A stretch of 64,000 bases of DNA from Microbacterium sp. LWS13-1.2 (GTDB lineage Bacteria > Actinomycetota > Actinomycetes > Actinomycetales > Microbacteriaceae). The DNA lies in NCBI RefSeq assembly GCF_040144835.1, contig NZ_CP151632.1, positions 2,356,001 to 2,420,000 on the forward strand, written 5' to 3'. The notes under the pieces were generated by a model, which saw nothing but the letters and a program-made list of their open reading frames with translations, made no database searches and had not been told where the DNA came from. Shown piece by piece: positions 9,350 through 18,416 of the stretch. How positions within the stretch are numbered: the first letter of the stretch is position 1; each line of letters starts with the position of its first letter. The position numbers and the translations under genes are program-made.

Positions 9350-10345
9350 TCAGCCCTTGACGGCGCCGACCATGATCCCCTTGTTGAAGTACTTGGCGAC
9401 GAACGGGTAGACGACGAGCATCGGCACCGTCGCGATGACGACGGTCGAGTAGCGGAGCAGATCGGCGAGCTCCCGCCGCCGGAGCTGCTCGCCGACGTCG
9501 CCGCCGCCGCCGGCGTCGTTGAGCACGAGGAGGCCGCGGAGCACGAGCTGCAACGGCTGCAGGTCGGCGTTGCGGAGGTAGAGCAGCGCGTCGAAGTACG
9601 AGTTCCACTGCATGATCGCGTACATGAGCGCGATGACGGCGATCAGGGGCTTCGCGAGCGGGAGGACGATCGACCAGAGGATCCGCAGCTCGCTGGCGCC
9701 GTCCAGCTGCGCCGCCTCGTAGACCTCGTCGGGGATGGAGGCGCGGAAGAACACCATCGCGATGATGACCTGCCAGACGCCGATCGCGTTCGGCAGCAGC
9801 ATCGACCAGCGGGTGTCGAGGAGCCCCAGCGACTGCACCACCAGGTACATCGGGATCACGCCGCCGCTGAACAGCATCGTGAAGACGACGGCGCCGGTGA
9901 TGACCTTGCGGCCGAACAGGTTCTGGCGTGACAGCGGGTACGCGATCGCGACCGTGCCGGCCACGCTGATGAGCGTGCCGATCACGGTGTAGAAGGCCGA
10001 GTTCGCGAAGCCGCGCACGATCGCCGGATTGCCGAGCGCCTCGACGTAGCCGCGGAAGGTGATGTCGACCGGCCAGAACAGCACCTGGCCCGACGAGACG
10101 GCGTGCGGGCTCGACAGCGAGCTGGCGACGATGTTCAGGAGCGGCAGCAGCACCACCAGCAGGAAGATCGTGAGCAGCACGTAGGCCACCGCGACGAAGG
10201 CGCGATCGCCCCTGGTCTCTCGGATCTTCACGCCGCGCGGCTCGGACCGTCTGCGCCGGGCGCTGGGGAGGGATCGAGCGGCGACGGCGCCGACGGCGGC
10301 CTCTTCGGCGAGGACGGCCTCCTTGCTGATGACGTTGCTCACCAC
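9350..10345 (-). CDS. Carbohydrate ABC transporter permease (LplC/MalG type)
   Basis: Integral membrane permease, 331 aa with six predicted membrane segments. The EAA loop reads EVYEAAQLDGASELRI followed by IVLPLAKP, the contact for the ATPase. The C-terminal PFVAKYFNKGIMVGAVKG ending is typical of LplC proteins. Its start overlaps the stop of the partner permease by 7 bp, so the two are translationally coupled. No ATPase gene is nearby; importers of this subfamily often share a multitask MsmK-like ATPase encoded elsewhere. Confidence 0.92.
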   Translation of the reverse strand: MVSNVISKEAVLAEEAAVGAVAARSLPSARRRRSEPRGVKIRETRGDRAFVAVAYVLLTIFLLVVLLPLLNIVASSLSSPHAVSSGQVLFWPVDITFRGYVEALGNPAIVRGFANSAFYTVIGTLISVAGTVAIAYPLSRQNLFGRKVITGAVVFTMLFSGGVIPMYLVVQSLGLLDTRWSMLLPNAIGVWQVIIAMVFFRASIPDEVYEAAQLDGASELRILWSIVLPLAKPLIAVIALMYAIMQWNSYFDALLYLRNADLQPLQLVLRGLLVLNDAGGGGDVGEQLRRRELADLLRYSTVVIATVPMLVVYPFVAKYFNKGIMVGAVKG

Positions 10346-11313
10346 AGCCCGCTTCCCGTGACCCGCTTGGACACCGCATTGACGACGAGCAGCAGCACCA
10401 GGCTGATCACGGCGTTGAAGAGGCCGATCGTCGCGCCGAGACTGAAGTTCGCGTTGAGGATGCCCGTCTTGTACACGTACGTCGGGATGATCTCCGACGT
10501 CGAGAGGTTGAGCGCGTTCTGCAGCAGGAAGGCCTTCTCGAACCCGATGGCCATGATGTTTCCGACGCCCAGGATGAGGATGATCGTCGCCGTCGGCATG
10601 AGCGCGGGCAGATCGACGTGCCGGATCTTCTGCAGGCGCGAGGCACCGTCGATCTTCGCCGCTTCATAGAGCGAGACGTCCACGGACGCGAGCGCCGCGA
10701 GGTAGATGACCGCCGAATACCCCGTCGTCGTCCACAGGTCGGTGGCCACGTAGATGTGGCGGAAGAAGTCGGCGTCGGCCAGCAGGTCGACCTGGCCGGC
10801 GCCGAAGAAGCTGAACGTGCGCCCCAGCAGGCCGACGCGAGGCGACAGCAGCAGGATCGTCATCGACACGATCACGACCGTCGAGATGAAGTACGGGGCG
10901 TACGTCATGAGCTGCACCGTGCGCTTGAAGAAGCGCAGCCGCACCTCGTTCAGCGCGAGCGCCAGGATGATCGGCAGCGGCAGGCTGGCGATCAAGGTGT
11001 ACGCGGCGAGGATGAACGTGTTGGCCACCAGTCGCGGGAACACGGGGTTGCCGAACAGCCGCTCGAAGTTGTCGAAGCCGACCCAGGGGCTCCCCCACAC
11101 CCCGTCGATGGGGTTGTAGTTCTTGAACGCGATCACGGCGTTCGCCATCGGCACGTACCGGAACACGATGAACCACACGATGGGCAGCAGCAGGAGCAGA
11201 TAGAGCTGCCAGTACCGCCGCACGCTCCGGGAGAACCGTGCGCGAGTGGTCAGCCTTCGCGGCTGCGGGATCACCGCCGTGGCGGGTGTCACATGCTCAA
11301 CGTCGAGCGTCAT
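10339..11313 (-). CDS. Carbohydrate ABC transporter permease (LplB/MalF type)
   Basis: Membrane permease partner, 324 aa, six membrane segments. The EAA loop is SLYEAAKIDGASRLQKI followed by DLPALMPT. The N-terminal YLLLLLPIVWFIVFRYVPM and FKNYNPIDG segments are characteristic of LplB. It is the first gene of the operon; GGAGGA lies 5 nt before ATG 11313. The 11.3-11.46 kb region upstream holds the promoter and dyads. Confidence 0.92.
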   Translation of the reverse strand: MTLDVEHVTPATAVIPQPRRLTTRARFSRSVRRYWQLYLLLLLPIVWFIVFRYVPMANAVIAFKNYNPIDGVWGSPWVGFDNFERLFGNPVFPRLVANTFILAAYTLIASLPLPIILALALNEVRLRFFKRTVQLMTYAPYFISTVVIVSMTILLLSPRVGLLGRTFSFFGAGQVDLLADADFFRHIYVATDLWTTTGYSAVIYLAALASVDVSLYEAAKIDGASRLQKIRHVDLPALMPTATIILILGVGNIMAIGFEKAFLLQNALNLSTSEIIPTYVYKTGILNANFSLGATIGLFNAVISLVLLLVVNAVSKRVTGSGLW

Positions 11314-11328
11314 CCGGATCCTCCATGG

Positions 11329-11455
11329 ATTACTTTACGACGTAATGTTATGTTGTCGATCGCGATTCCGCTACTGGATCATCCGATGTCTGCCAATTCG
11401 GCATCGCCCCTATCGACGACGCACGCTCTCGCCGAGAGCCCACGTTACGAACGTG
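11329..11455 (-). promoter_or_regulatory. Candidate promoter/operator of the sugar importer operon
   Basis: AT-rich stretch upstream of the LplB-type gene. It holds the palindrome TTACGACGTAA (11335-11345), nested in a wider ATTAC...GTAAT dyad (11329-11346), and a second palindrome CACGTTACGAACGTG (11441-11455). A -10-like TAACAT lies next to the first dyad on the minus strand. A repressor at 11335-11345 would sit between promoter and ribosome site. Regulator identity is inferred only. Confidence 0.4.
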
Positions 11456-11461
11456 AACGGC

Positions 11462-11484
11462 GTGTGCTCTCGGCGGGAGCACAC
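11462..11484 (-). terminator. Hairpin after the J-domain gene
   Basis: Perfect 8-bp stem GTGTGCTC / GAGCACAC with a 7-nt loop, 27 bp past the stop of the minus-strand J-domain gene. A second small stem CTCTCG/CGAGAG lies at 11426-11438. Both fit termination ahead of the downstream importer promoter. Confidence 0.55.
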
Positions 11485-11510
11485 GATGTCGAGGAGGCGC
11501 GGGCGCGCGG

Positions 11511-12437
11511 CTATGCGAAGCGGACGGTCTGCTGCAGCCGGGTGCGGATGTCGAAGACCTCGTTGCCGCCGATGTCGCGCGCGCCGGTGATGCCACGACG
11601 CAGCACGGTCGCCAGCGCACTGCGCGACGTCACCGCGACCCGCACGCCGCGAACCTTGCCGAGCTCCTGGATCGGATCGATCACGTCTTCGTCGGGCAGC
11701 ACCACGATCGCGCCACTGAAGCGGACGCCCGCCCCGCGTGAGATGACCCGCATGTGAGCCAGCAGCTCGGCCAGCGGTGCGCCCGAGACGCCGTCGCCGA
11801 TGAACTCGCCGCGCCGCAGGCGCGCGGGTCCGCCGAAGTCCTCCGACAGGATGCCGTACAGGCCGCTCGGGCCGAGCACGACGTGGTCGATCTTGGCGTC
11901 GGGATCGGCATCCCGTCCCGCCGCGGCGACATCGTGCCACACCGTGTAGCCCATGCCGAGGTCGGCCACGATGCGGGCCGTCGCCTCCTCGGCGAGCGCA
12001 TCAGCGAGCAGGCGCCGCAACGCCACGGGGGCCGAGCGCACGAGCGCCGGATCGTACGGGTCGTCGAGCGTCACGCCGCGTCCGGCCCACTCGCGGATGA
12101 GCGTGAGGTAGCGCTCGCGACGCCAGCCGCCCGGGTGCCCGTACGAGCGCGCACGCGGACGGGTGTCGGTGCGGGCCGCCGGCGGCCGCCAGCCCGACCA
12201 CTCGGGGGCCGCCGCCTCGCCGAACCCGTGGCCGCGGTCGTACGCCGCGCGGGCGTCCGGTGTGCCGACGAGCTCCCACGCGCGCTGCACCTGGACGAAC
12301 ACGGCGGCGTCGCCGCCGGTGTCGGGGTGGGTCTGCCGCAGCCGCAGGCGATAGGCCTTGCGCAGCGTCTCGTCGTCGACAGCGGGGTCGACCGCGAGCA
12401 CCTCGTAGGCCGACGCCGAGAGCGGACTGTCGAACAC
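11511..12437 (-). CDS. J-domain protein with C-terminal NERD-like domain
   Basis: 308 aa. Residues 5-60 form a J domain with the diagnostic HPD (RQTHPDTGG), which stimulates a DnaK-type Hsp70. After a Gly/Arg-rich linker there is an alpha-helical region, then from about residue 185 a nuclease-related-domain-like fold (IDHVVLGPSGLYGI...). No Gly/Phe region or zinc fingers are present, so it is not DnaJ itself. GTG at 12437 is chosen because GGGAGGG lies about 4 nt upstream and the J domain starts at once. The partner and client are unknown. Confidence 0.75.
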   Translation of the reverse strand: MFDSPLSASAYEVLAVDPAVDDETLRKAYRLRLRQTHPDTGGDAAVFVQVQRAWELVGTPDARAAYDRGHGFGEAAAPEWSGWRPPAARTDTRPRARSYGHPGGWRRERYLTLIREWAGRGVTLDDPYDPALVRSAPVALRRLLADALAEEATARIVADLGMGYTVWHDVAAAGRDADPDAKIDHVVLGPSGLYGILSEDFGGPARLRRGEFIGDGVSGAPLAELLAHMRVISRGAGVRFSGAIVVLPDEDVIDPIQELGKVRGVRVAVTSRSALATVLRRGITGARDIGGNEVFDIRTRLQQTVRFA

Positions 12438-12533
12438 GCACCCTCCCCACGAGCCGCTGCCGCACGGAGCGACCGCGCGGAACACCGCAGATCAGGCTAC
12501 GTCACCCCCGGGCCGTCGGGCGCGTCGCGGCGC

Positions 12534-13082
12534 TCATCGCGTCCGATCGTCGGGCGCGTCGCGGCGCTCGTTCCGCCGAGCGTAGGCGGCGGCGCTGCGG
12601 CTGGACAGGGCGAGCAGGACCAGGATGTCGAGGCTCAGCGACACGTACGTCCCGTCGATCTCGATCTCCTGGCCCTGCGCCCACCACGCGGTGAAGGATG
12701 TACTGATCGAGAGCACCGAGATGAGCATCACGACCACGCGCGCCCAGTTGATGCCCCGGTATACGAGGAATGCCAGCGCGAGGTCGAGCAGCAGCACCAC
12801 CGCGCCCGTGCCCAGCACGAGCCACAGCGCTGCCTGCGTACCCTCCGGGCTCGGGTCGAACCCCTCGAGCACGGAGTCGGGATCGGCGAGGATCTCGTCC
12901 CACCCGGCCGCGATGCCGACGAGCACGGCCACACCGGCGAGGACGCGCAGCAGGATCAGCGCTGCGCCGGCCGTCGTGGAGATCGGCCGCTTCATGTGCG
13001 GGTCGTACTGCGGCGGCTTCAGCAGTCGCGCGGCGGGCTCGAACGCGGGCCGTTTCTGGGGAGCAGGCGTCTCTGCGCTCAC
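12534..13082 (-). CDS. Four-helix membrane protein, unknown function
   Basis: 182 aa with four hydrophobic segments (around AALILLRVLAGVAVLVGI, AALWLVLGTGAVVLLLDL, RVVVMLISVLSISTS and LSLDILVLLALSS) and a basic N-terminus. I do not recognise the family; it looks like a small actinobacterial integral membrane protein. GTG at 13082 overlaps the stop of the LssY_C-like gene by 4 bp (GTGA), so they are one unit. A 21-bp direct repeat (12515-12535 and 12549-12569) spans its 3' end, so the last residues may derive from a duplication. Confidence 0.65.
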   Translation of the reverse strand: MSAETPAPQKRPAFEPAARLLKPPQYDPHMKRPISTTAGAALILLRVLAGVAVLVGIAAGWDEILADPDSVLEGFDPSPEGTQAALWLVLGTGAVVLLLDLALAFLVYRGINWARVVVMLISVLSISTSFTAWWAQGQEIEIDGTYVSLSLDILVLLALSSRSAAAYARRNERRDAPDDRTR

Positions 13083-13927
13083 GCCGCCACCTCCCCGGAC
13101 GCGCCGACGCGCGGCTCGACCGCCCGCACGTCGACGATGGGCAGGTCGCCGTCGGTGCGGATGCTGTCGCCGCCGCCGTTGCGCGCGTGGTAGCCGGTGG
13201 CGAAGTCGGCGATGACGTCGACAGCGACGCGGGCATCGGCATCCGTCACCGTCCGGACGATGTGGTCGCGCTCGACATCGGTGTCGGCGTCGATCTTGTG
13301 CGTGACCTGCAGCGTGAACAGCGACAGGCCCACCCGCGTGTCGAAGGTGCCCGCGGCGAGCCACTCGACCCGGCGCCCGCCGGGCAGCAGCCAGTCGTCG
13401 GGGCAGCGCCAGAACCGCACATGGTGACGTTGCGCGGGATTGCCGTCGACCTCCTGCTGGTACGCGAAGTCCTGCTGGCGGCCGAAGAGGAACAGCGGGC
13501 TCACCGGCGCCTCGTCGTAGCTGCGCCGCGTGAGCGTCGACGCGACGATGCGCCATGAAGACCCGAGGGTGACGGGCTCTGCGCGCGTCCAGCCGGCGGC
13601 CTCGAGCGCGGCGCGGATCTGCTCGCCGCTGCCCTGGAACGCCAGGTTCACCGGATCACCGAGGAGCCCGTCGCTGGTCCGGGTGCGTCCGATGAAGTAC
13701 TCGGGCACGTAGATGGTGGTGAGGATGCGGTGCAGGCGGGGCAGCACGAGGTAGGCGAGCAGCAGCCAGAACGCCAGGAAGAACGGGATGCCCCACCAGC
13801 CGACGTGGAACGTCTCGGTGAAGCTGAGGTAGGCCAGCCACAGTGCCGCCAGCCCGGCGAAGACGAAGAAGAACCAGTCGATCGCCACACCGATCGAGTA
13901 CGCGCGGCGCCGGGTTCGGGTTGCCAT
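13079..13927 (-). CDS. LssY_C-like membrane protein
   Basis: 282 aa. Two membrane helices near the N-terminus (residues 12-32 and 42-65) are followed by a soluble domain with FQGSGEQIRAALEAAGW, TRRSYDEAPVSPLFLFGR, HHVRFW and THKIDADTDVERD, which match the C-terminal LssY domain found fused to phosphatases and alone in actinobacteria. Function is not known. ATG at 13927 follows GGAAGG at a good distance. It is co-transcribed with the four-helix membrane protein. Confidence 0.7.
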   Translation of the reverse strand: MATRTRRRAYSIGVAIDWFFFVFAGLAALWLAYLSFTETFHVGWWGIPFFLAFWLLLAYLVLPRLHRILTTIYVPEYFIGRTRTSDGLLGDPVNLAFQGSGEQIRAALEAAGWTRAEPVTLGSSWRIVASTLTRRSYDEAPVSPLFLFGRQQDFAYQQEVDGNPAQRHHVRFWRCPDDWLLPGGRRVEWLAAGTFDTRVGLSLFTLQVTHKIDADTDVERDHIVRTVTDADARVAVDVIADFATGYHARNGGGDSIRTDGDLPIVDVRAVEPRVGASGEVAA

Positions 13928-13952
13928 GATCCTTCCTGTCCGCCGACCCGTG

Positions 13953-15026
13953 TCAACCCCAGAGCGGGATGTCGGGTCGGTGGGCCAGCGCGGTCGCACC
14001 GACGTCCGGCGGCAGGTCGGCGAGCGTCGCGGGCTGCCAGCGCGGCGAGCGGTCCTTGTCGATGACCTGCGCCCGGATGCCCTCCGCGAGGTCGGGCTGG
14101 GTCGTGGCGAACCACATCACGAGCCCGTACTCCTGGTCGAGCGCGTCGCGCAGTCCCGGCAGCTCGCGCGCGCGGCGCACGGCCGCCAGCGTCACCGCGA
14201 GCCCGGTCGGCGAGAGCTCGCCGAGCAGATCGGCGGTGGCGGATGCCTCGGGCTCGGGGCGCGCGCGCAGTCGCTCGACGATCTCGGGCACAGTGTCGGC
14301 GGCGAAGGCGTCGTCGATCCACGCGCGTGCCGCCTCGAGCTTCGATCGCACCGGTGTCTCGTCGAAGAGCAGCACCAGCTCGGTCGGCGTGGAGGGATCG
14401 GCGCGCGTCTCGAGCGCATCGCGGACCGCGTCGAGGTTCTCGTGCGGCACGAAGTGGTCGGCGAATCCGGCGTAGATCGCGTCCGAGGCATCCATCACCG
14501 CCCCGGTGAGTCCGAGGTACTCCCCCAGGCGGCCCGGCGCGTGGGCCAGCAGCCACGTGCCGCCGACGTCGGGGGTGAAGCCGATGCGCGTCTCGGGCAT
14601 CGCCAGCTGCGACCGCTCGGTCACGATGCGGATCGCCGCGTGCCCTGCGACGCCGATGCCCCCGCCCATCGTGATGCCGTCCGCGAACGCGATGAAGGGC
14701 TTCGGGTACTCGGCGATGCGGGCGTTGATCGCGTACTCGTCGCGGAAGAACACCCCGGCGTCCTCGGCGCGGCCGCTCGTGACCTGCTCGGCGAGCCCGC
14801 GCACGTCGCCGCCGGCGCACAGCCCGCGCTCGCCGGCGCCGTCGAGCAGCACGACGTCGACCTCGGTGTCGTGCTCCCAAGCGTCGAGGACCTCGTGCAG
14901 CCGACGGACCATGCCGAGGTCGAGGGCGTTGATCGCCCGCGGACGGTTCAGGGTCAGGCGCCCGAGGCCCCCGCTCGCGCGTGCGAGGACGGTAGGCTCT
15001 GCGGCGTCGGTGGCGAGGTCGGTCAC
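13953..15026 (-). CDS. Enoyl-CoA hydratase/isomerase family, 3-hydroxyisobutyryl-CoA hydrolase-like
   Basis: Crotonase-fold enzyme of 357 aa. Length and motifs (LCAGGDVRGLAEQ, FFRDEYAINARIAEYPKPFIA, GITMGGGIG, MPETRIGFTPDVGGTWLLA) match 3-hydroxyisobutyryl-CoA hydrolase, which cleaves the CoA thioester in valine breakdown. The oxyanion-hole GGG and the E of PET are present. GTG at 15026 was chosen because the open frame upstream carries no similarity. A step in branched-chain amino-acid catabolism is likely, but other valine genes are absent here. Confidence 0.82.
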   Translation of the reverse strand: MTDLATDAAEPTVLARASGGLGRLTLNRPRAINALDLGMVRRLHEVLDAWEHDTEVDVVLLDGAGERGLCAGGDVRGLAEQVTSGRAEDAGVFFRDEYAINARIAEYPKPFIAFADGITMGGGIGVAGHAAIRIVTERSQLAMPETRIGFTPDVGGTWLLAHAPGRLGEYLGLTGAVMDASDAIYAGFADHFVPHENLDAVRDALETRADPSTPTELVLLFDETPVRSKLEAARAWIDDAFAADTVPEIVERLRARPEPEASATADLLGELSPTGLAVTLAAVRRARELPGLRDALDQEYGLVMWFATTQPDLAEGIRAQVIDKDRSPRWQPATLADLPPDVGATALAHRPDIPLWG

Positions 15027-15177
15027 GAGCGCAACGTTACCGGCCGAGTGAAGTTCTCCCACGCTGGAGCGGGATTTCCGCCAGGATGGGACTCGGTTCC
15101 GCAAGGAATCCGCAATGAAGCGGCCCCGACCTGTGCCCCGCGGGGTGTCTCGCTCACGTCCACGGGAAGGGTTCGGC

Positions 15178-17589
15178 ATGCCCCACGGCCAGTCGCTGGA
15201 GTTCTCAGGTGTCACCAAGCGCTTCGGCGCCGTCACGGCCGTCTCCGGGCTCACCGCCCGCGTCCAGCCCGGGCAGGTGACCGGATTCCTCGGCCCGAAC
15301 GGCGCCGGCAAGACCACGACGCTGCGGATCCTCTTGGGCCTCGTCCGCGCCACGGACGGCCACGCGACGATCGGCGGCAAGCGCTACGCCGAGCTCGACC
15401 AGCCGCTGCAGACCGTCGGCGCCGTGCTCGAGGCATCCAGCTTCCACCCCGGTCGCACGGCGGCGGCGCACCTCACCATCTACGCGCAGGCCGCGGGCAT
15501 CGCGAAGACGCGCGTCGGCGAGGTGCTGGACCTCGTGGGATTGACGGATGCCGCGGGCCGCAAGGTCGGCGGATTCTCACTCGGCATGCGCCAGCGCCTG
15601 GGCCTCGCCTACGCGCTGCTGGGCGACCCGGGCGTGCTCGTGCTCGACGAGCCGGCGAACGGCCTCGATCCCGAGGGGATCCGCTGGATGCGCGGCTTCC
15701 TCCGCCAGCTCGCGGCCGAGGGCCGCACGGTGCTCGTGTCGTCGCACCTGCTCGCCGAGGTGCAGCAGACCGTCGACGCGCTGCTGATCATCTCGCGCGG
15801 GCGCCTGGTGTTCCAGGGCTCCATCGACGAGCTCACCGACCCCGACGAGCACGCCACGGTCGTCGATGCCCCCGACCGCGCGGCGCTCATGGATGCCCTG
15901 CGGGCGGCGGGCGTGCCGTTCGAAGTGCTCCGCTCGGGCCTGACCGTGCGCGGCGTCGACCCGGCCGCCGTGGGTGCGGCCGCCGCAGCCGGCGGCGTGG
16001 CGCTGTCGTCGCTGCACCGGCGCGGACCGGCGCTCGAGGAGGTCTTCCTCGACCTCGTGAACGGCGTCCGCGTGCACGCCAGCGCGACCGGCGCCGTCGG
16101 CTCGCTCTCGCCGGTGCAGGGAACGGATGCCGCAGCCGGTGCGGCCGGGGTCATCGGTGTCGCCGCGGCTGCGGCCTCCGCGGAGCCGGACGCTGCGGCC
16201 TCCGCGGAATCGGTCGAGGTGACCGCCGTGGACGCGGTCGCGGTGGACGCGATCGCGGTGGACGTGGTCCCGGTGGACGCGGTCCCGCCGGAGTCGGCCG
16301 AGGCGACCGCCGTGGACGCGGTCGCGGTGGACGCGATCGCGGCGCAGTCGGTCGAGGCGCCGGCATCCGACGAGGACGGCGACTCGGAGGCGGATGAGGC
16401 CGAGGAGTCGGCGCTCAGCGCCGCGGCGCTCGATGCCGAGGCGACAGGAGCCCCCGGTGCGGCCGCCGCTCTGGCCGCGGCCGCCGGCGCCGCGTGGGCC
16501 GGCGAATCCCGCGAGGCGCGCGACGAGGAGCCCTTCGCGGAGCGTGGCCACGCACCCGCCTATGCCGATTCCGCCGAGAGCGCGCACGACGCGGGTGCCG
16601 GTGGCGAAGACCTGCCCGCTGCTGCCGAGCCACCGCTGGCGGTGTCCGCGCCGTCGATGTACTCGGTCGCCGGCACCGGGGTGATCGACATCGTTCCCGC
16701 CGCCGCGCAGAACGCGGCCCAGCCCGCGCCGGCATCCGCCGAGGAGCAGGACGACGAACAGGACGACGAGCAGGTCGACGCCGAGCACGCCGCCGCAGAG
16801 CCCGCGGCCGAGGCGCCGTCGGCGCGGGCAGCGATCCTCGAGGAGTCCGGCGAATACCCCGCCGATGATCCGTGGGCGCCGGAGGACGCGGATCCCGACG
16901 TGGAGGCCCTCGGCGAGATCGACGACGAGCTCTCGACCCCCGAGCCCGCCGACGCGGACGACGACCGTCCGTGGGAGCACTACGTCAAGACGGATTCCGA
17001 TGTCGAGGCCGACGCCTTCTTCGCGGCGTTCGACGCCGACGGCAATCCTCGCGCCGTTCCCGGCGGCGAGGCGGATGCAGCATCCGACCCCGACGCGGAT
17101 GCCGAAGCGCAGCCCGCCGGTGACGCCGATCCCGGGGCCGACACCGACCCGGCCGACCCCGGCCCCACTCCCGGCGCGGATCCCGAGCACGCCGGCGACG
17201 CCGAACCCGACGTCGACACCGACCCGCCCTCCGCGACCTCCGAGTCCCATCCCGAGGACGCCGGCGATCCCGACGCCGCACCCGAAGACCCGCCCGCCGC
17301 GACGGAAGACCCGGGTCCCGGGCCGGATCCCGAGCCCTGGATCCCGCCGGAGGCCGCCGCCTTCGAGGACGCGTACGACGACGCAGTCCCCGCGACCGAG
17401 GTCCCCGCGACCGAGGTCCCCGAGACCACGACCGAGACCGCGACCGAGGTCCCGGAGACCACGACCGACGACACGGCCGAGCCGGTCCCGCCGACGCCGG
17501 ACGAGGCATCCGTCCCCTCCGATGGTGACGAAGAGCGCGTGGCCGCCGACGACCGCGAGTCCGTCGACCAGGAACGGGGCGACCGATGA
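15178..17589 (+). CDS. ABC transporter ATP-binding protein with long acidic C-terminal tail
   Basis: 803 aa. Residues 1-300 form a normal DrrA/CcmA-like ATPase: Walker A GPNGAGKTT, signature SLGMRQRLG, Walker B VLVLDEPANGLD, switch histidine in VSSHL. From about residue 305 to the end it becomes a low-complexity Ala/Asp/Glu/Pro-rich tail with imperfect repeats (VDAVAVDAIA, EVPATEVPETTTE), very acidic and with no recognisable domain. Family members usually end near 300 residues. ATG 15178 follows GGAAGGG; an upstream ATG at 15115 is less likely. It overlaps its permease gene by 4 bp (ATGA). Confidence 0.88.
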   Translation: MPHGQSLEFSGVTKRFGAVTAVSGLTARVQPGQVTGFLGPNGAGKTTTLRILLGLVRATDGHATIGGKRYAELDQPLQTVGAVLEASSFHPGRTAAAHLTIYAQAAGIAKTRVGEVLDLVGLTDAAGRKVGGFSLGMRQRLGLAYALLGDPGVLVLDEPANGLDPEGIRWMRGFLRQLAAEGRTVLVSSHLLAEVQQTVDALLIISRGRLVFQGSIDELTDPDEHATVVDAPDRAALMDALRAAGVPFEVLRSGLTVRGVDPAAVGAAAAAGGVALSSLHRRGPALEEVFLDLVNGVRVHASATGAVGSLSPVQGTDAAAGAAGVIGVAAAAASAEPDAAASAESVEVTAVDAVAVDAIAVDVVPVDAVPPESAEATAVDAVAVDAIAAQSVEAPASDEDGDSEADEAEESALSAAALDAEATGAPGAAAALAAAAGAAWAGESREARDEEPFAERGHAPAYADSAESAHDAGAGGEDLPAAAEPPLAVSAPSMYSVAGTGVIDIVPAAAQNAAQPAPASAEEQDDEQDDEQVDAEHAAAEPAAEAPSARAAILEESGEYPADDPWAPEDADPDVEALGEIDDELSTPEPADADDDRPWEHYVKTDSDVEADAFFAAFDADGNPRAVPGGEADAASDPDADAEAQPAGDADPGADTDPADPGPTPGADPEHAGDAEPDVDTDPPSATSESHPEDAGDPDAAPEDPPAATEDPGPGPDPEPWIPPEAAAFEDAYDDAVPATEVPATEVPETTTETATEVPETTTDDTAEPVPPTPDEASVPSDGDEERVAADDRESVDQERGDR

Positions 17590-18404
17590 GCCTGACCGCA
17601 GCCACGCGCGCCGAGACGACGAAGCTCTTCTCGACCAGCGTCTGGTGGATCCTCGCCGTCGTCCTCTTCGCCTACGTCGCCTTCACCGCGGCCGCCCTCG
17701 GCTTCGTGTTCGCCGCTGCGGCGACGGGCGCGCTTCCTGGCAACGCGCCACCGCTCCCCGAAGAGGGCCTGGCCGCGACCCTCTACAGCACGGCCACCGC
17801 GGTCGGGTATGTCTTCCCCCTCCTCGTGGGCACGCTCATGGTGACCGCGGAGTTCCGGCACAAGACGCTGACCCCGACGTTCCTCGCGACGCCGCGCCGC
17901 GGCCGGGTGCTCGCCGCGAAGCTCGCCGTCGGCGTCCTCATCGGCGTGGTGCTCGGCGTCATCGGCATCGCGGCGGCGCTGGGCACGTCGGCCGCCTTCC
18001 TCGCCGGCTTCGGGCTCGAGACCGAGATCACATCGCTCGACACCTGGACGATGCTCGGACGGATGCTGCTCGCCTACGTGCTCTGGACCCTCATCGGCGT
18101 CGGGGTCGGCGCCCTGGTGCGCAACCAGGTCGGGGCCATCGTCGGCGTGCTGGTCTTCACGCAATTCGTCGAGCCCATCGGCCGCACCGCCGCGGCGTTC
18201 GTCGACGGCCTGTCGGGCTTCACGCGGTTCCTCCCCGGCGCCGCCAGCGACGCCCTCGTGGGAGCGAGCGTGCTGTCGGCGAGCATGCCGCAGGGCTCGG
18301 CGGAGCCGCTCGAGTGGTGGGCGGGCGGCCTCATCCTGCTCGGCTACGCGGTGGTGTTCGTCGTGGTCGGCCACCTCGTGAGCTGGCGCCGCGACGTCAG
18401 CTGA
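17586..18404 (+). CDS. ABC-2 type transporter permease
   Basis: 272 aa integral membrane protein with six hydrophobic segments and the opening RAETTKLFSTSVWW typical of ABC-2 permeases of antibiotic or lipid exporters. EFRHKTLTPTFLATPRRGRVL is the family's cytoplasmic coupling region. It overlaps the ATPase gene by 4 bp. Together they form an exporter of unknown substrate. Confidence 0.88.
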   Translation: MSLTAATRAETTKLFSTSVWWILAVVLFAYVAFTAAALGFVFAAAATGALPGNAPPLPEEGLAATLYSTATAVGYVFPLLVGTLMVTAEFRHKTLTPTFLATPRRGRVLAAKLAVGVLIGVVLGVIGIAAALGTSAAFLAGFGLETEITSLDTWTMLGRMLLAYVLWTLIGVGVGALVRNQVGAIVGVLVFTQFVEPIGRTAAAFVDGLSGFTRFLPGAASDALVGASVLSASMPQGSAEPLEWWAGGLILLGYAVVFVVVGHLVSWRRDVS

Positions 18405-18416
18405 CGCAGCCGCTCC

